Assembly: GCA_036346405.1 (NCBI GenBank)
Contig: CM070561.1
Location: 19,500,215 to 19,564,214, forward strand
Length of the DNA: 64,000 nucleotides
Origin: Phyllostachys edulis
Taxonomy: Eukaryota > Streptophyta > Magnoliopsida > Poales > Poaceae
Direction of reading: 5' to 3'
Position numbers and translations under genes: made by a program. Each line of letters begins with the position of its first letter. Within the stretch, counting starts at the first letter, position 1. Under the pieces are notes generated by a model. The model was not told where the DNA came from. It did not search any database and was given only the letters and a program-made list of their open reading frames with translations. Shown here one piece after another: positions 1-12,816 of the stretch.

Positions 1-3000
1 TATTATGTTGATGAGAAAAAATAGATTACCAAAAATATTATGTTCTTCCTCACAGAAAAATTATGACACCAATTATATATGTTGATGAGCAAAACAGAGG
101 AGGCTACATCCCAGCAATTCAATTCTAGAGCGCCGCCATCGCCCATAGCCTCGCAGGAGAGCGATGCCTCGCCTCCCGAACTCCCGATCACTGCTGGGTG
201 CCACGCTAAACCTATCTAGAACTCGGTGTTCCCTAGGTCTTCCTCGATGACTGATCAACAATAGCGTAAAGCTGTGAGTACATAAAATACTTAGCAAGTC
301 GTAGAGAAATGTATGCAAATAGTATTTATGCAAGGCTTAAATAAGAGTAGCTTTATGACTATTTTGCAAAGCAAAGATGACAAGAAATAGATTGAACAAC
401 ACAATTTAAAAGATTAAATTCATAAGTAAACAACTAATTTGAAACAACTAGTGAACTACCTGCTCACTTCCTAACCATTCCACCAACCACAATTTTTAAG
501 ATAAAATCTATCTCCCATGTGAAATCACCGTGCATTGTCCATAACTAGGACACGCACTATTCTAATGGTTTTTTAATACTACAAGAGGTTATACACTTGA
601 CCCACAAAAGATAATCAACTTATAATGTCGGCCAGACACGCCAGAGAGGCGTAACTAAGTGATTATCACAAAGCTTTTACAAAGTTCTGCTTAACCCGCT
701 TTTGTCTGCTAAGGTTTCACTCGACGGGTTCCATCCACCATAATCGTGGCCCCCTCTTGCCCAATGTGAATGTCCACCCCAAAGTTCACATTTCCACCCA
801 AGATAGAACTAAATCAAAACATTACTAATTAATCAACTAGGTCCATCCCACAATCGACACGTGGTTATAACGATAGGGCCCACATCAATGGCGCACAAGA
901 TTAAGTCCTTAGTGATTGCTTAGGCGAAACAACCTCATCCAAAAATGTGCTACCCACACCCCCTTTATCGCATTTATCATTCAAGTACGAAACCAATTTT
1001 GTTTAACTAGGCTTAATGGCATCCCTTGCCATGGCACAACAAACTTTATAACATTGGCTACCGCCATAATTCCATATATCATTAAGTCAAATTTTCATGA
1101 TAAACATAGTGAAGGAACCCATCGTATAACTAAAGCATGACTAGCATAACTTCGATTCCCATGTTGGTATTAAAATATGTCCAACTAAAATTACCCTTCC
1201 TATGACGCCAAAGGATACATGGCATTTATAAGTTATCAAGGTGCCATATCACAACCTGTAATTAGCTATTCCTAAAAAACACTTAATATAAAATTAGCAA
1301 TGCATGTTGATATAAAATGATATAATTTTATAAAATGGGTATAATATGGTCAAAAGTCTACGACTTGCCTTCGTTGAAGCTCAGAGTTGCTTCAAAGAGA
1401 TTGGTCCACAAACCTTCTAAACATTGGAATCTATACGCAAGATGAAACAAATAAATACAATAAATCCAAATAAAAACAAAAAATTATCAAATTAGTACCA
1501 AAAGAAAGGTTATGAATTTAGAAACAAGAATCGATAGAATCGGGTTCAGATGTGGGAGAATGAACATCGGAAGATTGACATCACATGAAATGATGAAAAA
1601 TTCAGAAAATGAGGAATATACTGGTATATTCCATTTCAGAAATAAGAAATTAAAATGAAATGGCTGACTTGAGGGACCCACTTGCCAGAGAAAGAAAGAG
1701 AAAAGGAATGAAAGAATCAGTGTTTGACATGTGGGCCTCATGTGTAAGTGACTCAAATGTAATGAAGAAGAAGGAATCACATAGCACGTAATGTAGAAAT
1801 AGAGTAGAGACGCATGGAGCCAGAGGTGACACAGGTGAGGGAAAGGGAGGGGCGGACAGCGAACTAACAAAATGGAACCCCCGCGAGGTCCTCTACCCAC
1901 TGGTGGTGGCGGCGATGCCGGAGGGTGGCCGGAGGCGGCGGTAGCGAGGCCATAGGCGGCGACGGCGCACAGGTGGGCGGAGGCGCGGGCATTCCGGCGG
2001 TGCTATGGAGAAAATGGTGTGAGCATGAGCTATGCACAGCATGTGGAAGGTGTAGTAACGCCAGGAAGCTAGAGATGATTCATGGAGGCGGGCGAACGGG
2101 CCGACGGCGCAAGAATGGCGCGAGAAAAGCCGAGCTCCACGGCGAGGGAAAACTGAATTGAGGTGGAGATTGGAAGAGTGATACCGGAACACGATGTGGC
2201 ACGGTTGGTTTGGCTCGAGGATCACCGAGAGAGAGATCACGCGAAGATGTCGCCGCCGACTTCGGAAGACAATAAGTGGCGCCACGCGGTTCTGGGCAAA
2301 CGGCGGGAGTTAGGCAATGGGGATTGGGGTAATCGAAGAGGGGAGTTGGGAACACACTGCGCTCCTTTTATATGGTGAAGGCGATGCTTGAGTCGACGAG
2401 GAACGCTGGGAAAAATGGGACAGCCTTGCAGAATCGAGGAATGTGGAGAAACGAAATTGATTGTGGTTGATGGAGGAATGTGCAATTGATGATGGGGGAT
2501 CGTGGGTGAGGTTAGTGGAACATTATGATTCTAACGGAATTGTGTTGCTTCATGCTAAGAATAGATGATGGGAGCGGAGGCCGGCTGTGGCACAAGCAAG
2601 GGCCAGTTAGGGGCATGGGTAGGGCGTGGTGGTGGTGGGGCAAGGCGGTGAGGGCACAAGATTGAGGTCGACTGGCGCCGACGAGGTCGCAGCCATGGTG
2701 CGCCACGGGAAGAAAAGAAGTAGAGAGTAGCAAACCATGTTCAGAGGAAGAAGACGAAGGAAGAGAGAGAAAAGAAAGAAGGAAAAGAAAAGAAAATCCT
2801 GAAAAAGAAATCAAAAATAAAATAAAATTAAGAAAATTCCACAAAAATCCTTGGAAGTCGAAAAGATTGAATAAATTTTTTGAATTTAATTGAAGTTTAT
2901 TTTAATCATTTAAAATGTTTTTTCATTTTATAAAATTTCAAATTAAGCTTTAAATTAATCGAATATATTTCAAATGATTCCTTTTATTTTTAAAACTTCA

Positions 3001-3015
3001 AAAGGCTTTGAAAAA
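1..3015 (-). mobile_element. Partial LTR of a Gypsy-type retrotransposon (LTR X), minus orientation
   Basis: Read on the minus strand, the block opens at its right edge with TTTAACATCC, close to the TGTAACATCC start of the other Gypsy LTRs here. An AT-rich stretch (about 2820-3010), a TATA box near 2370 and a long GC-rich segment (1880-2350) follow. At about 246-355 it carries a conserved stretch (GAGTACA...TACTTAGCAAG) that also occurs near 3351, 29760 and 30548 inside other LTRs of the window, which ties it to the same superfamily. No gag or pol motif was found. Open frames in the GC-rich part on both strands lack domain signatures and are taken as chance. The U5 end lies beyond base 1. Whether this is a solo LTR or part of a full element cannot be seen. 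Confidence 0.6.
2365..2372 (-). promoter_or_regulatory. TATA box of LTR X
   Basis: TATAAAAG on the minus strand, about 640 bases inside the LTR start. This fits the U3/R boundary of a retrotransposon promoter firing leftward. Confidence 0.45.
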
Positions 3016-3679
3016 TAGGATGTTAAAGTATCGCATTAGTCCCATAATCAATGGCTAGTACACACATCCATAACATTAGCATACACATCAATACATAATC
3101 ACATACAACATGAAACAAATGTGGTACATCAACATAAGCGATTACATTATTTACATTACAAAGGCCAATTGGCTAAATAGAAGATCAAATATCGAAGTAG
3201 CAATGAAACATAGTAATTTAAATGCAAAGGTCCAGTGGTATGGCCATGCAAACCATCAAGCAACCGACAAGGACAAGACCCTAGAAAGATCCGTGAAAGG
3301 AATCGCTCGAATATGCTTAGCCTCACCTCTAAATAATAATTTAAGCAAAATTGAGTACAATGAGTATTCAGCAAGACTTGTAGTGTATCAAAAATTAATA
3401 TAAATGCATGAATAACAAGTTTATGAGGCTCTTTGCTACAAGTTATTTTCATCATTACAAAATTTATTTGCAAGATCAATACGTAGTATTTTGCAATGGA
3501 AGTTCAAAAGCAGCTTAAATAATAAAGGAACAACAAGTATGTAACTTAATAAATAACAAATCACAACCCTCCTTGGTTGCGATCAACACCTTATTCTCAC
3601 CATAGATATGCACTCAAATTAAATATCATCAAACCATCCCGTTTTTTCTAACAACATTGTTTTTGCAAAAATAGAGACT

Positions 3680-5754
3680 TGTGGATATCATGGGGATATG
3701 CTTATGATCTTAGGATGATGAAACAATTGGCAATGGTGCTTTTGGTTTGAAGTTTCAAGTGTTTTCGACAAAGTTTCAGATCTCACAAAGTTAGCGCTAT
3801 CCCGACCGCTTTTGTGTCAATGTTGATATAAGTGGTGAATTGATTTTGGGATAGGTCATATCCATATTTGTTAATGCATATGTGTTGCATATTGCATGTT
3901 TTGGCTAACGGGTCAAGTTGTGAAGAACTTGTTTCCGGATTCGTGTTTGCTTGTCTATTGCCGGCGTGGCTTGCGTGTCTATGACGGTCAACGGCGCGAG
4001 GTGGATCGACTAAGCTTGGAGAGCCGAGGTTCGAATGATCAAGGATACCGGTGAGGTCGAGGACCTGCGGGCGCAGAATGGATATGGATGACCGAACGGG
4101 CGTTCCGGCGATCGGGTTGGATCAAGCGGCGCGAGTCGCTAAGTGCTCAGGCCGCCGGGATCCGGACCGAGAGACTTGACGACATGGAGCCGTTGATCAA
4201 CCTACACGCAAGCATGGGATTGCTTCATGATCTGTGGACTCGGCCTTTTGGAGAAGGATCAAGAAGGGTATTTTGCAATTTTACCAAATACCATCTTGGT
4301 GACCTTTTGGCTAAACCACGCGCGGACGGCGCAGCGAAGTGGTTAAGTCAAGAGAATTGAAGACGGTGCTTTTATATACGCGCGCAGGTGTTCCGCTGAT
4401 GTTGGGCCTTAACGAAGCCCATTAGGGTAAATCTTCTAGAAGGTCTTTAGGGTTAGAGGATGCCCTATAAAAGGAACAGCTTGATGGGTCTTCTAGGTTG
4501 CCGCCACGAGCGTAAAAGAAAAACTCGAGTGGCGGCGCTTCTGGCGCTACTCGAGGGTCAGCGCTTGTAGAGTCAGGGCGGCGTCAAATATCCGGATTTT
4601 GATCCATAAGTAGCGCCTTAAGCCCCAAAATCGCACGTACCAGAAGCGCCCAAAAACTGGAGCTTGTCGCTCAGACCGTGGTGTCCGCTATGTGAATCCT
4701 CTTGTTGATTAGTTTTAGCCGCGGGTTGCCATCCGATGCGCATCAATCCATGAGTCAGGCGCTTTGTCGCTTGAATTGTTTACCACCTCACCGCTTGATG
4801 ATGTGACAGAATCGTTGGTTCTAATTCCCAATGACTTGCAAATCTTTGTTTATTGCTTGTCCGACAGCTCGAGGAGGACCATTTGGGATTGATCATCTAT
4901 CCATCACGCAGAGCCGCCAAGGCATATATGATGTGATTGTGCGCTCTTAGTTGTATTTTTTATGTGGTCGCTTTTAATAATCCTACTGCTTTGTTTTTGC
5001 TAGTGGGCATTTCGTTTGATTAGTTTGTTTTGTCCCTTGTCAGTGTTTGCGGCCGCTTCGAAAGATTGAGGACTTTTGGCGGCTGCTCGGAGCCCCGTGA
5101 GAAAATGAAGTTGCGGCGGCAAGGTTCTCGAGAGAAAACAGAGCCCGTGGTCATGTGTGTAGGTTCACTCCAGTAGTTAAAAAAGGGTGTCAGAGGTCGA
5201 TAGAAAAGATTTTGCGGTCTCGCCAAAGGAAGTTTCTTTTGTGTTTTTAGAATGTTTTATTGCCTTGATTGCGCTTCTATGCTTGCTTGTCGAACGTTGT
5301 TCCAGGCGAGTGAGACGCCAGTCTATTTACTTTGAGTTTAGATTTATCTATTGCCATTTGGTCGCCATCTTGATCCAACCGGCCGCTCATCGCTTTTGAT
5401 TTTTCTATTGCTTAGCTACGCATTTTTAGCCGGTAGGCGGTTGTGTGTCGTGGATTGCCTTCAATTGATTTACTTGTAGTGCCTAGATTTATTTCTTAAT
5501 TGAATCTTGTTCTCACATCGCTCATCTCATATATAACCGCAAGCTAGTTATTCCTCATGATCTTCCTTTGTGGTTGTGAGACGCTTTTTGTCTTTTGGTT
5601 TCGGTTTGATCGATTCAACACAGATCCGGCCTGTGCTCAGATACGATCTTCATAGCTTTTATAGCTATTGGAGTGAAAGTAGTGTTGAGTTCGACGAGGT
5701 GAAAAATAGAGAAAGCGCCTAGTCACTCTCTAGTCGCCTTTTCCTATTCCTACA
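3680..5754 (+). mobile_element. Sirevirus-like Copia solo LTR inside the Gypsy A LTR
   Basis: The segment begins TGTGGATATC and ends TTCCTATTCCTACA. The end resembles Sirevirus-type LTR termini (AGTCACTCTCTAGTCGCC followed by a CCTACA end). No primer binding site follows the end, so it is a solo LTR. After it, from 5755, the sequence again aligns with the paralogous Gypsy LTR near 30885-30905, which supports an insertion there. It has a TATA box at 4466-4473. I could not confirm a 5 bp target duplication: AGACT lies on the left and ACCCA on the right. The left boundary is therefore approximate. Confidence 0.55.
4466..4473 (+). promoter_or_regulatory. TATA box of the solo LTR
   Basis: TATAAAAG inside CCCTATAAAAGGAAC, about 790 bases from the LTR start, suitable for a retrotransposon U3 promoter. 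Confidence 0.45.
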
Positions 5755-5799
5755 ACCCAATGAGGCGCCACTAAGCATTGTCATGATCGCGAGAACGGT

Positions 5800-6047
5800 A
5801 ACATCCCAAAGTTTTGTTACCAAAAATAAAATTAATAAAGTTATTATTTTATTGGATTTTCTAAGTTTCAAAAGAGTTTTATTGTTTTTCTTGAATTTCC
5901 TAAATTTTAAAAGTTAAAAAAATTATTGAGTTTTCGATTTTCTTGGATTTAAAGTTAAAAAGGAAATTTTAATTAATTTTCTAAATTTTTAAAAGGCTTT
6001 TCCTATTTTCTAGAAAATAAAAATAATTTATCTCAGAAATTAAAAGC
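5800..6047. other. AT-rich block, possible LTR fragment
   Basis: A 250-base AT-rich stretch opening GTAACATCCCAAAG, like the start of Gypsy LTRs here. It replaces a segment that the paralogous LTR (about 30905-32925) keeps. It may be a truncated LTR insertion or local divergence. No gene is visible. Confidence 0.3.
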
Positions 6048-7806
6048 CAACATGCGAGAAACCTTCTCACATTCATCGCTCATATTATAACTCACAGATC
6101 TTAATCTAGGTTTTTCATTTGATATTTACAAAATTAACAGAGGAAACCGCTCGACCATCATCTCAAAATTCTCCCAAATTCATGCCCAACATTTTTATCG
6201 ATTTTCCAACTTGTGTATAACTAGAGCCCGACTAAGTATTTAAGCGATATTCGTGATTCAAAGATCCAATTGGAGATCATTTATTGCCTAATCCATACCC
6301 TAATGGCTAAAAACAAAGAAGGATATCAATATTTTAAGGAGGATCTTGCATTCAATAGGAATTTAACTACCGATACCGCCACATAGCAAAATTTACTCAA
6401 ACATACACGCAACCATAATAGAATTTGCAAAAGAAATACAATAATTGAAATAGTAGGATCAACGTTGTCAAAGGGTGCTTGCCTTGCTCGTATCTTAGGG
6501 TATGAGGATGGAGGATCGCCGAAAATTTCATTCATGGTATCGACGCCTATTCAAAAAGAGCCAATAGCAAATTAATTATAGAAAAATAATTTCAATAGTA
6601 ACAAAATCTATATATTTTTGCATATTCGCAGAGCGTGATTTTAGATGAATTTGTAAAAAATTATTCATTCAATTTAGAGTTTATATGCAAAAGTTACTAA
6701 CATTTCAATTTGTTTTGGTTTGAAAATCCTCAAAATAATTAAAAGGATGATGTCGAAGCATATTATCTCGAGGTTTACATTTTCTATCGAGAAAGTGTAT
6801 TTCTTTTTATATCGAAAGTGACGGCAATGGCTTGGCTCGAGGTTGGGAAAAATGAGTTCCCATTCGATGGTGGTCCTGGCTGTGGTGGTGGAGGCCGGAG
6901 AGGTGGATTTGAGGCGATGCTACGCCAACGAGAAGTGGCGAGCGCCTCGAGTCCAAAACGGCGGCATGGGGCAATGGCACGGTGAAAGGTGGTGCACATT
7001 GGCCCTAGGGGGCAACAATGATGTTACAGCAACGCTAGGGGACCAATGGTCACCGGAGCGGCGACGACACTATCTACCATGGCGGTGCCATGGCGGCCAC
7101 GGTGACTTTATGCTATAGCCGCTAATTCACTAATCTAACATGCACAATCACTCTAGGCGATTACTAGAAGCTCACCAAGGGTGTTGATGGCATTGGGGAA
7201 TGGCCAGAGAAGCTTGTCGACGCTGGACAAGCTGGTAGCGAGAGGAGACTCATGGTGCTAGCACTCTACCGTGATGGAGGGCTACAAGAAGGTGTGAGTT
7301 GGCTCATATTCACACTAGGGATGGAGGAGAAGGAAAGAATTGATCGGAGGCTCACCAAAGCCGAGGAATGGTGAAAATGGCAATGACGGCCAAGATGGGA
7401 AGGAGACGGGTTGCACGATCCACTGTGAGATGGCTCTGACCGAGTGAGGGATTAGATGATTGAGGGATGTAACACATGATGACACGATCGTAAAGGGTCC
7501 AAACCTTCTAGAACAATGAGGGCGGGCGGCTTGGAGCGGTGCACACGCCGAGATGGGGAAGATGACGACGCTGGCCAAGACTACATGGCTCCAAGGGCTA
7601 CATCAAGTAGAGAAATGGCATGAGTGATGCATGAGACGATGGTGATGCAGCTTATCGCAGTAAAGAAGCTCACAAGAGGCGGCAATGTGTGAGGCTTGCT
7701 CACCCACATCGAGAATGACACACTCGCTTCTATGATTTAGAGAGCTCGGTTAAGAGAAAGCGCTTGATGGAACATGGGGGAAGTTAGATATATGGTGATG
7801 CGCTTT

Positions 7807-7811
7807 GAGGT
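7807..7811. repeat. Left target-site duplication of Copia C
   Basis: GAGGT directly before the 5' LTR, matched by GAGGC after the 3' LTR at 17462-17466. The last base overlaps the uncertain LTR edge. Confidence 0.7.
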
Positions 7812-9423
7812 CAGAAGACCAAGAGGTTTTTGGTCATGTTATTTGATGATGAACACATTGACAATAAGTTAAACTTTGTCTCAAGATTTAATGTTGAATA
7901 CTTTGTCACATAGACTTGTCGTGGTGACTTGGATCGAGCTCTATTAATTTCTCTGAAAATCAGCTTTTTGTCGATTATCTGTAGTACCGCTTTGTTTGTG
8001 CCGAACTATCTGCTGCAAGCGGTATGACCGCTGCAGTGCAGCAGTAGTACCGCAAGTCATTCTTTCTAAAGCGTTTGTTTCGGTTCATTAGATCTTGATC
8101 TAATGACCGATATTGAGTTGTAACGCTCGATCGTCCGAATCGCTCAAGGACTTTGAGCCGCTGGATTGAAATCGACGATGAAATCAAGTGGGTCGCTCGA
8201 CTTGCTATGTTGTTTTAAATCTAACGGTCGAAACCCATGGTCCGACGCCCATGGATCCGAGCGCCCACGTGGCAAAGGACGTTGTTCTCGAGGTTTTTGG
8301 GAATTGTTGTGGAGCGGTAGTACTGCGGTTGCCGCCGTAGTACCGCTGCTTGTTCTTCAAGAGTGAAAGTGCCTCGACATGAACAGCTAAATGAAAATCG
8401 ATGATCTCGAGTTTTGGAGCGAACGACCGCGAGCGGTAATTCCGCAATTTTGAACGGGCGTAGTACCAAGACATCCGTATGACCGCAAGGTTGCGTATGG
8501 AAATTCCAGAGAGCATGTTTTTGGAAGTTTTGAGTTTTCTCGATGAGCAGAGTTCCAAGAAGTGGTTTGAGCGGCACGACTGCTGCGCAGAGTACCGGAG
8601 TGTAATGGCGTAGTTCCGCTTACACTGGCCGCTTTTGTCGCGGGGATTTGACTACGGATTTGTTGATTTCAGATGCTTTAATGTGTTGCATGATGGATGA
8701 TAGTGCTTATGGGTGTGAGTGAGCTAATGGATGGTCAAGTTGGATAACTTGGGCCAAGATTTGGGTCTTTTGATCTTTGCATGTGCAAAGTTGAGGCGCG
8801 AGGACTAACCACGCTCGGTGACGGATTGACTCTGACCAGGATGGGGAATCGAGGTCTTGGAAGTCATGGATGTTAAGAGGTGGTTTGGATCGTGTTGGAG
8901 CACGTGGAAGACAAAGGTGGATTACGTTGAGCTACGGAATGTTTCCGGAGGCTTACGACGTGGAGAGTTCGGTTTTGGGAAGACAGCTTTGGAAGGATTT
9001 CCAAATCTGGTTGTTTTGAGGTAGAATCCATGTTGGTGTCGTGGTTGACATGGATAGGACTCTAGGTCAGAAGAAAAGGAGTTTTGGGGTACGGATGCGT
9101 GGTTATGTGCCGAGAATAGGGTTTTTGACCGTAGCTTTCATTGCTTTGTCGCGCGTTTAGAGGTCCTTCGATCCGGGCTTTGAGGGTGCTTGTCGAGCAC
9201 TTTGTAGACACAAATCAAGTTTGATATATAAAGTTCAGATTCGCTTCTACTTTGTTTCTTGATTTGGTGTTCCTTCGTATACTCGAGGTGATCTTTGTTG
9301 TGGAGCTACACAAGAGTCATCGAGAGATTCTCGAGTTCTTGTGCACAAGAAGAAGTGTGAATTCGGGGGTTAATTCGCTGCAATCATTCAACCCCCCCTT
9401 CTGATTGTCATTACGATCCTACA
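7811..9423 (+). repeat. 5' LTR of Copia C
   Basis: It starts (T)CAGAAGACCAAGAGG, a damaged version of the TGTAAGACC start seen in the 3' LTR, and ends GATCCTACA next to the primer site. It contains several copies of GTAGTACCGC and its complement (near 7981, 8042, 8310 and 8333) and a TATA box at 9225. It aligns throughout with 15848-17461 with many small indels. Confidence 0.85.
9225..9232 (+). promoter_or_regulatory. TATA box, Copia C 5' LTR
   Basis: TATATAAA about 190 bases before the LTR end, duplicated at 17263-17270 in the 3' LTR. It probably sets the transcription start of the element. Confidence 0.6.
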
Positions 9424-9425
9424 AG

Positions 9426-9436
9426 TGGTATCAGAG
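9426..9436 (+). other. Primer binding site, Copia C
   Basis: TGGTATCAGAG, complementary to the 3' end of plant initiator methionine tRNA, two bases after the 5' LTR. Confidence 0.85.
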
Positions 9437-9446
9437 TAAGGTTGCA

Positions 9447-10437
9447 ATGGCAGATCGAGATCGATTCTCAGGTAAGCCACCATATTTCGATGGTTCGGAC
9501 TACATCTATTGGAAGACACGCATGGAGGTCTTTCTGCAAGCACAAGGTAATGTCATCTCGCAAAAAATTGAAAATCCTTATGAGGTGCCTCGCTGTGATT
9601 ACCAACAATAACACCGCCGATGTTGAAGTTAATGCTAAGGCTAGAAATATTTTGTTACAAGGTTTAAGTAGAAACGAAGTTTGCTAGAATTGCCAACATT
9701 AAATCGCTAACAAAATTTGGACTACACTTGCCGATTATCATGAAGGTTCAATATCTCATAAAGGTGTTCGCCGTAACCAATTTAAAAAGGAGTACTCTAA
9801 ATTTGAGATGAAACTAGGAGAATCATGATGCTCTTTTGATCGCTTCAATAAAATTGTTAGTGATTTGCAATCTATTGATGTTATCTATTCCGATTCTCGA
9901 CAATGCTCGCCAAATCTTGAATGCCTTGGATATGTCTGCTTGGGAGGTTCTAGTCACTACTATCAATCATTCTGTTAATATGGAAACACTCACTTTAAAT
10001 GATCTCTATTCCAAGATGAAAACTCATGAGATTGATATTTTGGCCAGAAAAAACAAGTCCAACTCTTTGGGTTTAGTGACTAACCAAACTGACAATTCAT
10101 CTAGCTCTTCTAGTTTCTCTTTGTCTGCCTTGAGTGCTATTTCAGATGAACAATTGGAAGAATTCCCAGAAGAACAGCTTGTGCTCTTCTCAAATAGGGT
10201 GACTAAAGCAATCAATAATGTCAGATCAAGGAGAAGAGGAGGTCCAATCAGATGCTTTGAATGTGGTGAGCCAAACCACATAAAAGTAAATTGTCCCAAG
10301 CTGAGAGGAAAAGAAGCCAAGGAGGACAAAGCTCCAGCTCGGCATACAAAATTCAAATTTGATTCAAGCAAAAAGCAAAATTATTGTAAAGTCACAACAA
10401 GGTGCTTTCACTCTTGAGGAGATTGGGCTAAGTGATG
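9447..10437 (+). pseudogene. gag: Copia C gag, nucleocapsid part (broken)
   Basis: This is the nucleic-acid-binding structural protein of the element. The ATG at 9447 lies 11 bases after the primer site and opens MADRDRFSGKPPYFDG, followed by YWKTRMEVFL, the N-terminal motif of grass Sirevirus-like Gag proteins. The frame breaks near 9570, resumes in the 9836-10417 region (SAWEVLVTTI, TLNDLYSKMKTHEID) and ends soon after a CCHC zinc knuckle (CX2CX4HX4C, CFECGEPNHIKVNC) at 10253-10294. Several frameshifts separate the pieces. A true start at 9447 is preferred over upstream ATGs because it matches the family N-terminus. Confidence 0.8.
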
Positions 10438-11640
10438 TTGATACGCATAAATGACAACGAGGATGATCACAAGAAGGCAAAAGAGGCCGATTTCACAGGA
10501 TGTGCTTTATGGCAAGTAATGAAGAAACTAATGATGATGATGATCTCTACAATGACCCCGATGAGGTAAAGCCCTCTTATGCGATTTATCACGCGGCCGC
10601 TGAAATTGACAAATGAGCTTAAAAATACAAAAAGAAAGCAAAGAAACATGACCTAGTTGTTGATAGCTTGAATTCTGAAATTAATAGACTTAAAGTCGCT
10701 ATTCCTCGATGATGAATCATGTGAATCTTGTCAAGTATTGCATTCTCAATTGAGAGTTGCTAGATCATTACATGCTGAATTTGAAAACTCAAACTTGCTC
10801 ATAATTCATGTAATGATAAATCGACACTTGCACATGCTGAAATTGAGAAACTCAAGTCTAGCTCAATGTGTTTAGAAACAAGTACTGTGAATGCTCAAAA
10901 TAAGACTTGTTCAAATTCGAATTGCTAGAAGCTAGATTAAAATCATCTCGTGATTCTATACAACAAATGCTTTACCATGAGACACTTTCCGCATTAAATT
11001 GTCCTAAACTCACAACCTAAATTGATGCTTTGACTAGACAATTAAGTGAGTTTGTCAAAAAGAAAAGATGGCTCACTGCTGTTTCTAAGAAAATCTTGAA
11101 TGATTCTCTATGCACAACTTGTCTTGAATTAGCTAAAGAGAATGAATATCTTAAGGACACTTTGGAGAGGTTTTTTTGGCAAGAAAAATCAACATGATTC
11201 TAGACAAATCAAGAGTGAGTTCTAAAAACAAGGTCTAGGTTTTAATTTCATTGCTTATGCCAAGAATCACCCTCCCAAAGTTCTTAAGCTTCTAGAACCT
11301 CGAAAATTCAAAATTGAATCAACCTAAACATGTTGTGTTTAAATCACTGGTTTTGCAAAGGACTCTATTACCAAAGTAAGCATCAGAAAAAGAAAAGCTG
11401 AATTTTCATTTCAAGAAAAGTATCAGCACTTATCGTGGTAAAGAAGGTCATTTGGTTCAGTTTTGTTTTCGAAAGCAAAGAAAGAAAAGAGAGATAGGCA
11501 AAGAAAGGTTTTTCAAGCTCCGTTGCTTTCACTAAACAAAATGTCATAGCTTTTAGGAGTTTTTGCACAAACCTGACGGAGGCATATTCAAAACAAGATT
11601 GTCCTTGTTGATTCCACTCTGCCGTGGTGTCACAAGATTG
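10438..11640 (+). pseudogene. Copia C gag C-terminal coiled-coil region (broken)
   Basis: Fragments in shifting frames read LNSEINRLK, HAEIEKLKSS, LTRQLSEFVKKK and LELAKENEYLKDTLERFF. These are heptad-like and lysine/glutamate-rich, as expected of the extended coiled-coil Gag of Sireviruses. Near 11425-11475 a decayed second zinc-knuckle-like motif (GKEGHLVQFC) follows, with its first cysteines replaced. Some Sirevirus Gag proteins are reported to bind the dynein light chain LC8; nothing here tests that. Many stops and small deletions are present. Confidence 0.55.
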
Positions 11641-12008
11641 GGTTCCTAAATCATGTCTTTTAACTCCAAAGATCGTGGAGACCGATACTTACTTAATGTA
11701 GGTAAAGTAGCTTGAGGAAGGAGAACATTTGGCTAGTTGATTCAGATGTTCAAGACACATGACAGTGATTCAAAATTGTTCTCCTCCTCACTAAGGCATC
11801 CAGAGATGAATTGATTACTTTTGGGGATGCTTCAACCGAATTGTGATGGCAAAAGGTATGCGGCGTGTTAATGGCAAGTTCATTCTAAAAGATGTTGCTT
11901 TGGTAAGTAAATTGAAATACAACTTGCTTTCGTTTCACAATTGATTGAAGAAAATCTTGAGGTAAGTTTTAAGAAACATGCTTGTAGGGTTTTAGATGCT
12001 TCGAAATC
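11640..12008 (+). pseudogene. Copia C protease (broken)
   Basis: This is the aspartic protease that would cut the polyprotein. Around 11731-11765 the conserved block reads WLVDS and then loses frame; a single-base deletion at the catalytic D-S-G explains the shift, because the next bases would resume as CSRHMT. Downstream pieces include DELITFGD-like and FILKDVALVSKLKYNLLS, both typical of the protease to GAG-pre-integrase linker of Copia. Not functional as read. Confidence 0.65.
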
Positions 12009-12816
12009 TTGTGTTTAATATCTCGATTAGGGAAAGTTTTTAAAGCTGATTTCAATCATTCTTTTTCACATGATGTTAGATGTTTGGTAGCCTCTCAATC
12101 CGTGAGATCTTTTTTTGGCATCGAGATTAGACATATTGGTTTTAATCAACTTGTTCAATTAGTGGAACCGATCTCATTAGGGGGCCAAATTGAAAAGTGA
12201 AAAGATTTGGTTTGTTCTCCTTGTCGGCACTAAGAAGATGGTTGTGCTCCTCATTTTCCTATTTCAGAATTATCACAAATGGCCCCGAAATTGTTGCATA
12301 TGGACACCGAGGTCCCTCAAGAGTTCAATTTGTTGGAGGTAAGTGGTATATCCTTGTGATGGTTGATGATTACTCTAGGTACTCTTGGGTGTACTTCATG
12401 GTGTCTAAAGATGAAGCTTTTGGTCATTTCAAAGATTTGTTTCTCAGACTCAATAATGAATTGAATGGTGCTGTGAAAATTATAAGGAGTGATAATGGTA
12501 CTGAGTTTAAGAATTCTTTATTTTCTTCCTTTTGCTCTGAACAAGGTTTGGAACATCAATTTTCTTCTCCACGTGTTCCTCAACAGAATGGTTAGTTGAG
12601 AGGAAAAATAGAACCTTGGTTGAGATGGCAAGGACTATGCTTGATGAACATGCCACTTTTAAGAAGTATTGGGCAGAGGCAATCTTAACTGCTTGTCATG
12701 TCTCAAACAGAGTATTTTTGAGAGCCTCTTTGCACAAGACTCTTATGAGCCGAGATTTGGCAAAAGGCCTAGTGTCTCTCACTCGTAGTTTTTGGTTGCA
12801 AATGTTTTATTCTTAA
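12009..12816 (+). pseudogene. Copia C integrase (broken)
   Basis: Integrase would insert the cDNA copy into the genome. The zinc-binding GAG-pre-integrase part is visible as RHIGFNQLV and DLVCSPCRH in two frames (12130-12240). The catalytic core follows: GGKWYILVMVDDYSRYSWVY with the first aspartate near 12365, then RSDNGTEF with the second near 12490, and SPRVPQQNG. A stop splits the core at about 12595, and KYWAEAILTACHVSNR, just downstream of the third catalytic site, lies in the next piece (12616-12816). Domain order and motifs are those of Ty1/Copia integrases. Confidence 0.85.

Noticed and set aside
2512..2844. Minus-strand 110-codon hydrophobic frame (FLFLLSFLSLPSSSSS)
   Set aside because: Lies in the AT/purine-rich U3 of LTR X; low-complexity Phe/Leu/Ser run.
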